64,000 bases of DNA, taken from contig JAPLCB010000004.1 in the NCBI GenBank assembly GCA_026392455.1, positions 682,001 through 746,000 on the forward strand, read 5' to 3'. This DNA is from Propionibacteriales bacterium (GTDB lineage: Bacteria; Actinomycetota; Actinomycetes; Propionibacteriales; Nocardioidaceae). Of the stretch, positions 31,080 to 41,261 are shown piece after piece. The notes under the pieces were generated by a model. The model saw nothing but the letters and a program-made list of their open reading frames with translations. It made no database searches and was not told where the DNA came from. The number at the start of each line of letters is the position of its first letter. Position 1 is the stretch's first letter. Made by a program: the position numbers and the translations under genes.

Positions 31080-31772
31080 CTACGGCAGGCTGATCCAGCT
31101 CCGTGCCCTGGCCACGAAGTCCTCGGCCGGCAGGGACCCGGAGCCGGCCGGGATGCGACCGAGCAACGGTACGCCCGTCACTCTCGGGAGGTCGTGCAGG
31201 TTCTCGGACTCGGCGAGGTCCGGCTGTTCCGGCCAGCTCCCGATGACCAGCCCGGCGACGTCCAGTCCGGCCTGACGGACTGCGCGGACGGTCAACGCTG
31301 CGTGGTTCAGGGTGCCCAGGCCCGCCCGAGCGACCACCAGGAACTGGACGTCGACCTGCTGGTCGGCCGCGGCTCGTGCCAGGTCGAGGAGGTCCCAGCC
31401 GTTGCCGAGCCTGACCAGGACTCCGCCGGCACCCTCGACGACGACCACGTGGTGCCGGGCGGCCTCCACCACCAGCCGGGCCTGGTCGAGCAGGTCCGGG
31501 AGCACGACGCCCTCGAGCCGGGCGGCGGTGTCCGGTGCTAGTGGGGCGGCGAGCCGGATGCCCTCAGCACCCGCAACCGGGCCGGCCAGGCGACGGATCT
31601 CGTCGAGGTCGCCGGCCTCGTCCCCGGTCACGCCGGTCTGGGTCGGCTTGATCACGTACGGCGCGGTACCGCTGGTCGCGTCGGCGCCGAGGGCCACGGC
31701 GAGCGCAGCGGTCGCCACCGTCTTCCCGACCCCGGTGTCGGTCCCGGTGACGAACCAGGCGCGCGGGCTCAT
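31080..31772 (-). CDS. bioD: Dethiobiotin synthase
   Basis: 230 aa; FVTGTDTGVGKTVATAALA, KPTQTGV, VVVEGAGGVLVRL. Confidence 0.93.
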   Translation of the reverse strand: MSPRAWFVTGTDTGVGKTVATAALAVALGADATSGTAPYVIKPTQTGVTGDEAGDLDEIRRLAGPVAGAEGIRLAAPLAPDTAARLEGVVLPDLLDQARLVVEAARHHVVVVEGAGGVLVRLGNGWDLLDLARAAADQQVDVQFLVVARAGLGTLNHAALTVRAVRQAGLDVAGLVIGSWPEQPDLAESENLHDLPRVTGVPLLGRIPAGSGSLPAEDFVARARSWISLP

Positions 31773-32887
31773 CGCAGCCCGGAGAGCACGGCGTGCGCCC
31801 GGAGAAGCTCGTCGTCGGTCAGGTGGGCGTGCGCGGTCAGCCGCAGCCGCGAGATCCCGTCCGGGGTCGACGGCGGACGGAAGCAGCCGATCCGCACTCC
31901 CTGCTCGGCGGCACGCTCGACCGCGGCCACGGCCTCGCGCGGACCGGGCATCGCGACGGCCAGCACGGCACCGTCGGCAGCGGCGACACCGCAGGCCTCG
32001 GCGAGCAGGCGAGCGACCTGGCCGACCCGGGCGACCCGGTGGGGTTCTTCGAGGACCACGTCGAGTGCTGCCAGGGCTGCTCCGGCTGCAGCGGGCGCCA
32101 ACCCGGTGTCGAAGATGAACGGGCGCGCCGTGTTGACCAGGTGTTCCCGGACGGCCTCGCTGGCCAGCACGACCCCTCCCTGGGAGCCCAAGGACTTGCT
32201 CAGCGTCGCGGTGAGGACGACGTGCGGCGATCCGGCCAGTCCGGCCTGGTGAGCCAGTCCCCGGCCTTCCGGTCCGCAGACGCCGAGGCCGTGGGCCTCG
32301 TCGACGACCAGGAGGGCGTCGTGGCGCGCGCAGAGCGTGGCGAGCTCGGCGAGCGGAGCCGCGTCCCCCAGGACCGAGTAGATCGACTCGACCAGGACCA
32401 GGGCTCGCGGTTTGGTCCGCGACCGCAACGCGTCCTCGACCGCACCGACGTCGTTGTGACCGACCACGGCCACAGAACCGCGCGACAGCCGGCAGGCATC
32501 GATCAACGACGCGTGCACGTGAGCGTCCGAGACGATCAGCGTGTCGGCATCGGCCAGGACGGAGACCGTCGAGAGGTTCGCGTGGTACCCGGTCGAGAAG
32601 ACCAGCGCGGACGCCGAACCCGTGAAGTCGGCCAGCGCGCGTTCCAGCTGGTCGTGGACCGACAAGGTGCCCGTGACCAGCCGGGACGCACCAGCACCGG
32701 CGCCGTACGCCTCGGCGGCCTTGGTGGCTCCGGCCACCACCCGGGGATCGCGGGCGAGCCCGAGGTAGTCGTTCCCGGCCAGGTCGATCATCGGACCGGC
32801 GGTGTCGCTGGCGAAGAGCCGGCGCACCAGTCCCGCCTCGGCGCGTCCGGCAGCACGCTCGGCGAGCCAGTCGTCGTAGCCGGTCAT
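31769..32887 (-). CDS. bioF: 8-amino-7-oxononanoate synthase
   Basis: DLAGNDYLGLARDPRV, GAGASRLVTGTLSVHDQLE, LLVVDEAHGLGVCGPEGRG; start refined to MTGYDDWLAERAAGR. Confidence 0.93.
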   Translation of the reverse strand: MTGYDDWLAERAAGRAEAGLVRRLFASDTAGPMIDLAGNDYLGLARDPRVVAGATKAAEAYGAGAGASRLVTGTLSVHDQLERALADFTGSASALVFSTGYHANLSTVSVLADADTLIVSDAHVHASLIDACRLSRGSVAVVGHNDVGAVEDALRSRTKPRALVLVESIYSVLGDAAPLAELATLCARHDALLVVDEAHGLGVCGPEGRGLAHQAGLAGSPHVVLTATLSKSLGSQGGVVLASEAVREHLVNTARPFIFDTGLAPAAAGAALAALDVVLEEPHRVARVGQVARLLAEACGVAAADGAVLAVAMPGPREAVAAVERAAEQGVRIGCFRPPSTPDGISRLRLTAHAHLTDDELLRAHAVLSGLR

Positions 32888-34212
32888 CGCCCGTGCACCT
32901 CTTCGACAGATTCCACGATCGCGGTCGTGATCGTGGCTAGATCTTCCTCCGTCGAGACGAAGGGAGGCATCGTGTAGACCAGATTGCGGAACGGTCGGAC
33001 CCAGACACCGCGGTCGAGAGCCGCTGAGGTGACCCGAGCCACGTCGACCGGCCCGGCCAGCTCGACCACTCCGACAGCCCCGAGGGTGCGGACGTCGCGG
33101 ACCGGCGCGAGATCGCGAGCAGCGGCGAGGCCACGGTCCAGCGCCCGGTGGATGCCGTCGATCCTGGAAGCCAGGTCGTACCCGGCGAGCAGGTCCAGGC
33201 TTGCCGAGGCGATCGCACAGGCCAACGGGTTCGCCATGAACGTCGGTCCGTGCATCATCGCGCCGGCCGGACTCGCATCGACGGCTTCGGCGACCGCGGT
33301 CGTGGTCAGCACTGCTGCCAGGCTCAGGTACCCGCCGGTCAGGGCCTTGCCGACGCAGAGGATGTCCGGCACCACCCCCACCTGGTCGGTTGCCCACAGG
33401 GACCCGGTCCGCCCGAAACCGGTGGCGATCTCGTCGAAGATCACCAGCGCGCCGTGCTCGCGAGCCAGGGCAGCCAGGTGCGCAGCAGCAGCCGGCTCGT
33501 AGACGTGCATCCCGCCCGCGCCCTGGAGCACCGGCTCGATGATCACGGCCGCGATCTCGGCGGCGTGCTGCTCGAAGAGCCGGGTCGTGGCGTCGCGCCA
33601 CTCGTCCCACGGGAGTCCCGCTGCCGGAGGCTGGTCGGCGAACACGTGGGCCGGCAGGAACCCGGCGTACAACGAGTGCATCCCGCCCTCGGGATCAGTC
33701 ACGCTCATCGGCGAGAAGGTGTCACCGTGGTAGCCGCCCCTGATGGTGAAGAACTTGGTCCGCCGTAGGGACGGCCGGGACGTCGTACCCGACGCGTCCC
33801 GGGCGTGCGCCTGCCACGCCATCTTCATCGCGACCTCGACGGAGACCGAGCCGGAATCGGCGAAGAAGACCTTCTGCAGCTCGGGCCCGGGGGCCAGCGC
33901 GATCAGCTGAGCGGCCAACCGGACCGCGGGCTCGTGGGTCAGACCGCCGAACATCACGTGGCTCATCCGGCCCAGCTGGTCGACCGCAGCAGCGTCCAGC
34001 TCGGGAACGGCGTACCCGTGGATGGCGCACCACCACGAGGACATCGCGTCGACGACCTCGACCGGGGTCCCGTCGCGGCGCAGCCGGAGCCGGACTCCTG
34101 ACGCCGACTCCACCGGGTAGGCCGGTGACGGCCTGGTCATCGATGAGTACGGGTGCCAGAGGTGCTCGGCGTCGTACGCCTGGAGGTCCTCGATCCCGGG
34201 GACGCCCGTCAC
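32884..34212 (-). CDS. bioA: Adenosylmethionine-8-amino-7-oxononanoate aminotransferase
   Basis: LWHPYSSMTRPSPAYPVESASG, MSSWWCAIHGYAVPEL, DEIATGFGRTGSLWA; GTG start at 34212. Confidence 0.93.
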   Translation of the reverse strand: MTGVPGIEDLQAYDAEHLWHPYSSMTRPSPAYPVESASGVRLRLRRDGTPVEVVDAMSSWWCAIHGYAVPELDAAAVDQLGRMSHVMFGGLTHEPAVRLAAQLIALAPGPELQKVFFADSGSVSVEVAMKMAWQAHARDASGTTSRPSLRRTKFFTIRGGYHGDTFSPMSVTDPEGGMHSLYAGFLPAHVFADQPPAAGLPWDEWRDATTRLFEQHAAEIAAVIIEPVLQGAGGMHVYEPAAAAHLAALAREHGALVIFDEIATGFGRTGSLWATDQVGVVPDILCVGKALTGGYLSLAAVLTTTAVAEAVDASPAGAMMHGPTFMANPLACAIASASLDLLAGYDLASRIDGIHRALDRGLAAARDLAPVRDVRTLGAVGVVELAGPVDVARVTSAALDRGVWVRPFRNLVYTMPPFVSTEEDLATITTAIVESVEEVHGR

Positions 34213-35108
34213 AGGGCCCCGTCGCGGAAAGTGTCGCAAGCAGCGAGGGAGCCCTGCTGGTACCCGATCATGAACCACTTCACCCGGTCCGCGGCGGATC
34301 CGTGGGTCCAGGACTCCTTGCTGGCCCGGGGCTGGATCCGGTCGTCCCCGACCGCCGTGGCGGCGCCGATCGCGTTCTGGACGTCCTCGGCGGTGAGGTC
34401 CTCGATGATCGCGTTGCCGTCGCCGTCGACCGTCTGCTGGGCGTTCTTGGCCCAGATGCCTCCCAGGCAGTCCGCCATCAGCTCTGCCTTGACCGAGTCG
34501 CTCCGCTCGCCCTGCTGGGTCCGGATCCGGCCGAGGTACCCGAGCAGGTCCTCCACGTGGTGCCCGTACTCGTGGGCGACCACGTAGCCGAGCGCGAACG
34601 GACCGCCCTCGGCCTGCAGGTCCCCTTCCAGCATGTCGGACAGGAAGTTCTCCGCGACGTAGACCGTCTGGTCGTTCGGGCAGTAGAACGGGCCCATCTC
34701 GGCTCCTGCCTGCCCGCACCCGGTGTCCACCGCGCTGCTGAAGGTCGTGATGCCCGCTGGTTCGTACCGAGTGGTCCGCGGCGCGAAAGCGGCGCCAGGG
34801 GCCTGCTCGGCGTAGTTGCGGGCCCAGTAGTCCTGGACCGACGTGGCCAGCAGCGCGCTGGCGCACTTGTCGGATGCGTTCGCGTCCGCCCCGGTGCGGC
34901 ACTCGGTGCTGTCCGAGCCGGTGGGGGAGCCGTTCAGGAACTGGGTGACGAAGAAGACGACGACCACGATCACGACGCCACCAACGGTCAGCCGGCCGCC
35001 GCCCCCCGACGGGATCGGCAGCCGCAGCCCGGCCGACGAGCCGCCCGGTCGACCGCCAGCATCGGAGTACTGGCTCTGGTCGATCCGTGCCTTCGGATTG
35101 AACTTCAT
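34209..35108 (-). CDS. Neutral zinc metallopeptidase (YpfJ/KPN_02809 family)
   Basis: MKFNPKARID..., one N-terminal TM, YVVAHEYGHHVEDLLG HExxH-type motif, ELMADCLGGIWA. Confidence 0.92.
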   Translation of the reverse strand: MKFNPKARIDQSQYSDAGGRPGGSSAGLRLPIPSGGGGRLTVGGVVIVVVVFFVTQFLNGSPTGSDSTECRTGADANASDKCASALLATSVQDYWARNYAEQAPGAAFAPRTTRYEPAGITTFSSAVDTGCGQAGAEMGPFYCPNDQTVYVAENFLSDMLEGDLQAEGGPFALGYVVAHEYGHHVEDLLGYLGRIRTQQGERSDSVKAELMADCLGGIWAKNAQQTVDGDGNAIIEDLTAEDVQNAIGAATAVGDDRIQPRASKESWTHGSAADRVKWFMIGYQQGSLAACDTFRDGAL

Positions 35109-35154
35109 GCCCGCCCTCTTCCCTGATCTGCGCGACTCGTAGACTAATACCTCC

Positions 35155-36753
35155 GTGATCACTGCAAACCGCCTCGAAGTCCGTGCCGGCGCCCGACTCC
35201 TGATGGAGGACGTGTCGTTCCGCATCGCCACTGGCGACCGCATCGGGCTGGTCGGCCGCAACGGTGCCGGCAAGACCACCTTGACCAAGATCCTCGCCGG
35301 CGAGGGCGCCCCGGCGTCCGGGACCGTGACGAACTCGGGAACGCTCGGCTACCTGCCGCAGGACCCCCGGACCGGGGACCCCGAGGTGCTGGCCCGGGAC
35401 CGGATCCTGTCCGCCCGCGGCTTGGACCAGGCCGTCGCCCGGCTGCGCGAGGCCGAGGAGCAGATGGCCTCGCCCGATCCCGAGGTCCACCGCAAGGGCA
35501 TGAAGCGCTACGAGAGCGCCGACGCTGCGTTCCACGCCGCCGGTGGCTACTCGGCCGAGGCCGAGGCGGCCCAGATCTCGTCGGGGCTCGGGATCGACGA
35601 ACGGCTGCTGGGCCAGCAGCTCAAGACCCTGTCCGGCGGGCAGCGCCGTCGGGTCGAGCTGGCCCGGATCATCTTCTCCGGAGCCGACATCCTGCTCCTC
35701 GACGAGCCGACGAACCACCTGGACGCCGACTCGATCGTGTGGCTGCGGCAGTTCCTGGCGAACTTCAGCGGTGGCCTCGTGGTGATCAGCCACGACGTCG
35801 AGCTCCTCGAAGCCGTCGTCAACAAGGTCCTGTACCTCGACGCGAACCGCGCCGAGGTCGACCTCTACAACATGACCTGGAAGAACTACCTCCAGCAGCG
35901 CGAGAACGACGAGCACCGCCGGAAGAAGGAACGCGCCGCTGCCGAGAAGACGGCCGAGACCCTGATGGACCAGGCGAACCGGATGCGGGCCAAGGCCAGC
36001 AAGGCGAAGGCCGCCCAGTCGATGATCAAGCGTGCCGAGAAGATGATGGACGGGCTGGCTGACGTCCGTGCTGCGGACAAGGTCGCCAAGATCAAGTTCC
36101 CCGAGCCCGCTGCGTGCGGCAAGACCCCGTTGATGGCGGAGGGCCTGTCGAAGTCCTACGGCTCGCTCGAGGTGTTCACCGACGTCGACCTCGCGATCGA
36201 CCGCGGGTCGCGGGTGGTGATCCTGGGCCTCAACGGCGCCGGCAAGACCACGATGCTGCGCATCCTCGCGGGCGTGGACTCCGGCGACACCGGCACGTTG
36301 CTCCCGGGCCACGGGCTGAAGATCGGCTACTACGCCCAGGAGCACGAGACCTTGGACGTCTCCCGCACGGTGCTGGAGAACATGGCCACCTCCGCACCCC
36401 AGCTGACCGACGCCGAGCGACGGACCGTCCTGGGCTCCTTCCTGTTCAGCGGGGACGACGCGACCAAGCTCGCCGGGGTCCTCTCCGGCGGCGAGAAGAC
36501 CCGGCTGGCGCTGGCCATCCTGGTGGTCTCGTCGGCGAACGTGCTGCTGCTCGACGAACCCACCAACAACCTCGACCCGGCCTCCCGCGCCGAGGTCCTG
36601 GCCGCGATCCGGTCGTACAAGGGTGCGATCGTGCTGGTCACCCACGACGAGGGCGCCGTCCAGGCCCTCGAGCCCGACCGGGTGCTGCTGCTGCCCGACG
36701 GCGACGAGGACCTGTGGAACGACGATTACCTGGACCTCATCAGCCTCGCCTGA
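35155..36753 (+). CDS. ABC-F family ATP-binding cassette protein
   Basis: 532 aa; two soluble NBDs (GRNGAGKTTLTKIL, LNGAGKTTMLRIL), LSGGQRRRVELARIIF, charged interdomain linker, no TM domain. Confidence 0.94.
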   Translation: MITANRLEVRAGARLLMEDVSFRIATGDRIGLVGRNGAGKTTLTKILAGEGAPASGTVTNSGTLGYLPQDPRTGDPEVLARDRILSARGLDQAVARLREAEEQMASPDPEVHRKGMKRYESADAAFHAAGGYSAEAEAAQISSGLGIDERLLGQQLKTLSGGQRRRVELARIIFSGADILLLDEPTNHLDADSIVWLRQFLANFSGGLVVISHDVELLEAVVNKVLYLDANRAEVDLYNMTWKNYLQQRENDEHRRKKERAAAEKTAETLMDQANRMRAKASKAKAAQSMIKRAEKMMDGLADVRAADKVAKIKFPEPAACGKTPLMAEGLSKSYGSLEVFTDVDLAIDRGSRVVILGLNGAGKTTMLRILAGVDSGDTGTLLPGHGLKIGYYAQEHETLDVSRTVLENMATSAPQLTDAERRTVLGSFLFSGDDATKLAGVLSGGEKTRLALAILVVSSANVLLLDEPTNNLDPASRAEVLAAIRSYKGAIVLVTHDEGAVQALEPDRVLLLPDGDEDLWNDDYLDLISLA

Positions 36754-36877
36754 TCAGCCTCGCCATCCGCGGCACCTGGCGGCGTTCTCGTCGGTCGACG
36801 TCCGCTCCGCTGCGCTCCGCAGAAGGACGCCTTCCCTCCTCGGCCTTGCCAGTCACCACGACTGACGACGCTGATTG
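36754..36877 (+). repeat. Intergenic dispersed repeat, copy 2 (after the ABC-F gene)
   Basis: GCACCTGGCGGCGTTCTCGTCGGTCGACGTCCGCTCCGCTGCGCTCCGCAGAAGGACGCCTTCCCTCCTCGGCCTTGCC; near-identical core to the 43.2 kb copy. Confidence 0.88.
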
Positions 36878-36903
36878 TCCGGGACGACTACTAGGCTCAC
36901 CTC

Positions 36904-37695
36904 ATGCCTGAACTCCCTGATGCAGCCACTCTCACCCGGGCCCGGCTGGCCCTGGCCATCGACGGCCCCGTCGCCACGATCACGTTGAACGCGCCAGACA
37001 AGCGCAACTCGCAAGTACCGTCGCTGTGGCACACCCTGGACGCGATCGGGGCCGCCCTGCCCGAGGAGGTCCGGGTCGTCGTGCTCAAGGGAGCCGGGAC
37101 GTGCTTCTCGGCAGGCCTGGACCTCGGGCTGCTCAGCCCGGGAGGGGTCGAGGGGGAGGAGTTCCTGGACCTGGAGGCCTCCACCGACCAGCACATCATC
37201 GACACCATCGACGGGTACCAGCGCGGCTTCACCTGGCTGCACGACCCGCGCTTCGTGACGATCGCCCAGGTGCACGGGTACGCCATCGGCGCGGGCTTCC
37301 AGCTCGCGCTCGCGTGCGACCTGCGGGTGGTCGCCGACGACGCCTGGTTCTGCATGAAGGAGCCGGCGCTCGGTCTGGTCCCGGACCTGACGGGAACAAA
37401 GCCCCTGGTCGAGCTTGTTGGCTATGCGCGGGCGCTGGAGATCTGTGCGACGGCACGGCAGGTCTCCGCGGCTGAGGCAGCAGCGATCGGGCTGGCCACC
37501 GCCGTGGTCGGCGAGGCTGACCTCGATGCGGCCACCGGCGACCTGGTGGCTGCGCTGATCGAGGTCAACGCCGGCGCCGTACGGGAGACAAAGGCACTGC
37601 TCCAGTCCGCGCGGGTCGAGGACCTGGAGACCCAGCGGTTGCTCGAACGGACCGCCCAGGTGCGACGGTTCCGGGCGCTGGCCTCGGGTGGCTGA
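36904..37695 (+). CDS. Enoyl-CoA hydratase/isomerase family protein
   Basis: 263 aa; ITLNAPDKRNSQVPSLW, KGAGTCFSAGLDLGLL, VHGYAIGAGFQLALACDLRV. Confidence 0.92.
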   Translation: MPELPDAATLTRARLALAIDGPVATITLNAPDKRNSQVPSLWHTLDAIGAALPEEVRVVVLKGAGTCFSAGLDLGLLSPGGVEGEEFLDLEASTDQHIIDTIDGYQRGFTWLHDPRFVTIAQVHGYAIGAGFQLALACDLRVVADDAWFCMKEPALGLVPDLTGTKPLVELVGYARALEICATARQVSAAEAAAIGLATAVVGEADLDAATGDLVAALIEVNAGAVRETKALLQSARVEDLETQRLLERTAQVRRFRALASGG

Positions 37696-37734
37696 GCGCC
37701 CGCCGGACACGACAACGACGAGCAGGGGACAGCC

Positions 37735-39642
37735 ATGAGTTCGATGAGCCCGATGATGGCAGCGATGCGTGCCATGAGGACCGACCCGTCGGTCGTCGAC
37801 CAGAAGCTGTCGCGGCGCACGGTACGCCGGGTCGCCGGCTTCGCCGCTCCCCACAAGCGCCTGATCAGCGGCTTCATCCTCTTCGTCGTGCTCGACGCCG
37901 CCCTGGTGGTGGTGACGCCGCTGCTGGTCAAGTACCTGCTCGACGACGGCATCCTGGCCAAGAACGGCGGGGTCGTCACGGCCGTCGCGTTCGCGATGGT
38001 CGGGGTCGCGCTCATCGATGCCGTGCTGGGCGTGGTCAGCGGCTTTCTCTCGGCCCGGATCGGCGAGAACCTGATCTTCGACCTGCGTACCCGGGTCTTC
38101 GCGCACGTCCAGCGAATGTCGCTGGCGTTCTTCACCCGGACCCAGACCGGTGCCCTGGTCTCACGACTGAACAACGACGTCATCGGCGCCCAGCGAGCCT
38201 TCACCTCGACCCTGTCCAGCACCGTCGCCAACAGCATCTCGGTGATCGTCGTCGGAGTCGCGATGATCGCGCTCTCCTGGCAGATCACCCTAGCCTGCCT
38301 GGCACTCTTCCCGGCGCTGCTGCTGGCCTCCCGGTGGGTCGGCCGCCAGCTGAGCGGGCTGACCCGTCAGCAGATGGACGGAAACGCCGACCTCGGCAGC
38401 CTGATGACGGAGCGTTTCAACGTCGGTGGCGCCCTGCTGCTCAAGCTCTTCGGGCGCCGTGAGGACGAGGACGCCAAGTACGCCGAGAAGGCCGGCGTGG
38501 TGCGCGACCTCGGGGTCCGTATCTCCCTGGTGACCCGGGTCTTCGCGGCCGTGATGATGCTGATCCCCGCACTGGCCACCGCTCTGGTCTGGGGGATCGG
38601 GGGCCACCTGGTGATCGACTCGACGCTGACGATCGGCACCCTGACCGCCCTGGCGACGCTGCTGCTGCGGCTCCTCGGTCCGCTGCAAGGGCTCTCCAAC
38701 GTCCGGATCGACGTGATGACGGCGCTGGTCAGCTTCGACCGCGTCTTCGAGGTCCTCGACCTGCCGTCGACGGTGCAGGAACGTCCCGGCGCGACCGACC
38801 TGCCCCGTGAAGCCGGCCGTCTGGAGTTCGACCAGGTCGCGTTCACCTACCCGCGTGCCGACGAGGTCTCGTTGGCCAGCCTCGAGGTCGTCGCCCGCAC
38901 CGAGAGCAAGGACCAGCCGGAGGTGCTGCACGGCGTCTCGTTCGTCGCCGAGCGTGGCCAGATGATCGCTCTGGTCGGCCCCTCCGGGGCGGGCAAGACC
39001 ACGATCACCCATCTCGTCGCCCGGCTGTACGACGTCACCTCGGGTGCGGTTCGGATCGCCGGGCACGACGTCCGCGACCTCACCCTGCAGTCCCTCGAGG
39101 ATGCCATCGGGTACGTCACCCAGGATGCCCACATGTTCCACGACACCATCGCCGAGAACCTGCGCTACGCGCGTCCCGGAGCCACCAGCGAGGAGATCTG
39201 GGCGGCGCTCGAGGCCGGTCAGATCGCCGACCTGGTCCGGTCGCTGCCCGACGGTCTGGACACCGTCGTGGGTGACCGCGGCTACCGGCTGTCCGGGGGC
39301 GAGCGGCAGCGGCTGGCCATCGCACGGCTGCTCCTCAAGGCCCCGGCGATCGTCGTCCTGGACGAAGCCACTGCCCACCTGGACTCCGAGTCCGAGCAGG
39401 CTGTCCAGGACGCCCTGGACAGCGCCCTGACCGGCCGGACCTCGTTGGTGATCGCCCACCGGCTCTCCACCGTCCTGGACGCCGACCAGATCCTGGTCGT
39501 CGACGGCGGCCGGATCACCGAGCGCGGCACCCATCACGAGCTGCTGGCCCGGAGCGGCACCTACGCGCAGCTGTTCGCGACCCAGTTCGCCCCGAACGAC
39601 CGGCGCGGCGACACCCTGGTCGACCAGGGAGCCGACCGGTGA
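37735..39642 (+). CDS. ABC transporter, fused permease/ATP-binding protein
   Basis: 635 aa; six-TM domain plus GPSGAGKTTITHLVARLYD, LSGGERQRLAIARLLLKAPAIVVLDEATAHLD. Confidence 0.94.
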   Translation: MSSMSPMMAAMRAMRTDPSVVDQKLSRRTVRRVAGFAAPHKRLISGFILFVVLDAALVVVTPLLVKYLLDDGILAKNGGVVTAVAFAMVGVALIDAVLGVVSGFLSARIGENLIFDLRTRVFAHVQRMSLAFFTRTQTGALVSRLNNDVIGAQRAFTSTLSSTVANSISVIVVGVAMIALSWQITLACLALFPALLLASRWVGRQLSGLTRQQMDGNADLGSLMTERFNVGGALLLKLFGRREDEDAKYAEKAGVVRDLGVRISLVTRVFAAVMMLIPALATALVWGIGGHLVIDSTLTIGTLTALATLLLRLLGPLQGLSNVRIDVMTALVSFDRVFEVLDLPSTVQERPGATDLPREAGRLEFDQVAFTYPRADEVSLASLEVVARTESKDQPEVLHGVSFVAERGQMIALVGPSGAGKTTITHLVARLYDVTSGAVRIAGHDVRDLTLQSLEDAIGYVTQDAHMFHDTIAENLRYARPGATSEEIWAALEAGQIADLVRSLPDGLDTVVGDRGYRLSGGERQRLAIARLLLKAPAIVVLDEATAHLDSESEQAVQDALDSALTGRTSLVIAHRLSTVLDADQILVVDGGRITERGTHHELLARSGTYAQLFATQFAPNDRRGDTLVDQGADR

Positions 39643-40388
39643 CGGTCGTCGACCACGTCTACCTGGTCACCGGCGGCACCCGGGGACTGGGCTTCGCCAC
39701 TGCCGAGCTGCTGGTCAGCCAGGGGGCTCGGGTGGTGATCTCCGGTCGCACGCCGGACGGGGTCGCTGCTGCGCTGGACCAGCTCGGCGGGTCAGCCCGC
39801 GGAGTCGCTGCAGACAGTGCCGACCCCGACTCCGCGGCGCGGCTGGTCCAGGCCGCCCTGGACGCGTTCGGCCGCCTCGACGGCGCGCTGATCTCGGTCG
39901 GCGGTCCGCCGACCGGCACCGTGATGAACACCCCGGACGACGTCTGGACGTCAGCCTTCGAATCCGTGTTCGTCGGCGCCCTGCGGACCGCGCGGGCCGT
40001 GGCGAACGCCCTCGAGGGCCCTGGTTCGATCGCGTTCGTGCTCTCCAGCTCGGTACGTTCGCCGCTCGCCAACCTGGCGGTGTCGAACGGCCTGCGACCC
40101 GGTCTGGCGATGGTCGCCAAGACCCTGGCCGACGAGCTCGGGCCGCGCGGCATCCGGGTCAACGGCCTGCTACCGGGGCGGCTCGCCACTGAACGGGTGG
40201 CCGAGCTCGACGCGAGCACCGGCGACGCCACCGCATCGCGGGAACGGGCCATCGCGACCATCCCGCTCGGGCGCTACGGACTCCCGGCCGAGTTCGCCCA
40301 GGCGGCGCTGTTCCTGCTCAGCCCGCAGTCATCCTTCGTCACCGGGGTGATGCTCCCGGTCGACGGCGGGATGCTGCGTGCCCTCTGA
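39639..40388 (+). CDS. SDR family oxidoreductase
   Basis: 249 aa; VTGGTRGLGFATAELL, GIRVNGLLPGRLATERV, SSFVTGVMLPVDGGMLRAL. Confidence 0.9.
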   Translation: MTVVDHVYLVTGGTRGLGFATAELLVSQGARVVISGRTPDGVAAALDQLGGSARGVAADSADPDSAARLVQAALDAFGRLDGALISVGGPPTGTVMNTPDDVWTSAFESVFVGALRTARAVANALEGPGSIAFVLSSSVRSPLANLAVSNGLRPGLAMVAKTLADELGPRGIRVNGLLPGRLATERVAELDASTGDATASRERAIATIPLGRYGLPAEFAQAALFLLSPQSSFVTGVMLPVDGGMLRAL

Positions 40389-41192
40389 CCCGGCAGCAGC
40401 CCGCTGGTTCTGCCGGCGCTCGTCGTAGGCCAGGTACCCGAACCCGAAGACGGCCAGGGCCGCGAAGAACCACCACTGCAGCCCGTAGAAGAAGTGCGGT
40501 CCCTCGCTGGTGTCGTCGGGCAGCTCGACCGCTGCCAACGCCGTGACCGGGGCGGGCTGCTCGGACTCGAGGTCGAGGAACCCGCCGTACAGGTCGTAAC
40601 CGGTACTGGCCCGGTTCAGCACCTTGCTGATCTCGGTGCTCGACACAGCGCGGGTGGCAAGATCGCTGACCTCGGCTGCGGACCCGCTGGCGTTGCGGCG
40701 GACCCAGCCCACGACCGTGACCTCACCCTGGGTGGCGGCCGGCAGCACCGGACGCTCGCCACCACTGTTCTCGGTCTTCATCCACCCGCGGTCGACCAGG
40801 ACCGCGGGCCCCGGACGTGCACAGGTGTCGTCCTGAGGGTCGTCGTTCCCCAGCTGATCGACCTCCAGGCAGGTGACCAGCGGTGTCACCACGTCGATGC
40901 CGGGGCCGCCGTCACGGGTCTGGTACTTCAGCACGATGGTGTTCGCGTCGTCGTACCGGCCGTGCACGACGACCTTGCGCCACTCGTGGGCCTTCGCCGG
41001 GTCCACCCCGACCGTGAGCAGCTCGTCGGCGGGAGCCGGTGCCTGGTCCAGGTTGGCCGCCACGAGCTGGTTCAGGGCGCGTCGGTCGTCGAGACGACCG
41101 AACTGCCACTGACCGAGCGCCGTGGCCAGCCAGGCCAGGGCGACGACGGTCAGTCCGAACAGGACCCAACGTCGGGTAAAGAGGAACCTCAC
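40329..41192 (-). CDS. SURF1 family cytochrome oxidase biogenesis protein
   Basis: 287 aa; N-terminal TM, ALGQWQFGRLDDRRALN, VLVDRGWM, C-terminal HFFYGLQWWFFAALAVFGFGYLAYDERR. Confidence 0.9.
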   Translation of the reverse strand: MRFLFTRRWVLFGLTVVALAWLATALGQWQFGRLDDRRALNQLVAANLDQAPAPADELLTVGVDPAKAHEWRKVVVHGRYDDANTIVLKYQTRDGGPGIDVVTPLVTCLEVDQLGNDDPQDDTCARPGPAVLVDRGWMKTENSGGERPVLPAATQGEVTVVGWVRRNASGSAAEVSDLATRAVSSTEISKVLNRASTGYDLYGGFLDLESEQPAPVTALAAVELPDDTSEGPHFFYGLQWWFFAALAVFGFGYLAYDERRQNQRAAAGSEGTQHPAVDREHHPGDEG

Positions 41193-41261
41193 TCGGGCGA
41201 GCGTAGCCGTGGCCTGGTTCCCGTCGTCACCCGGTCAGGGCTCGCGCACTAGGATCAAGAG

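Noticed and set aside
32884-36645. 1253-aa minus-strand ORF
   Set aside because: Only the 32884-34212 part is bioA; the rest is an antisense or other-frame extension through the metallopeptidase and ABC-F genes, a high-GC artefact.
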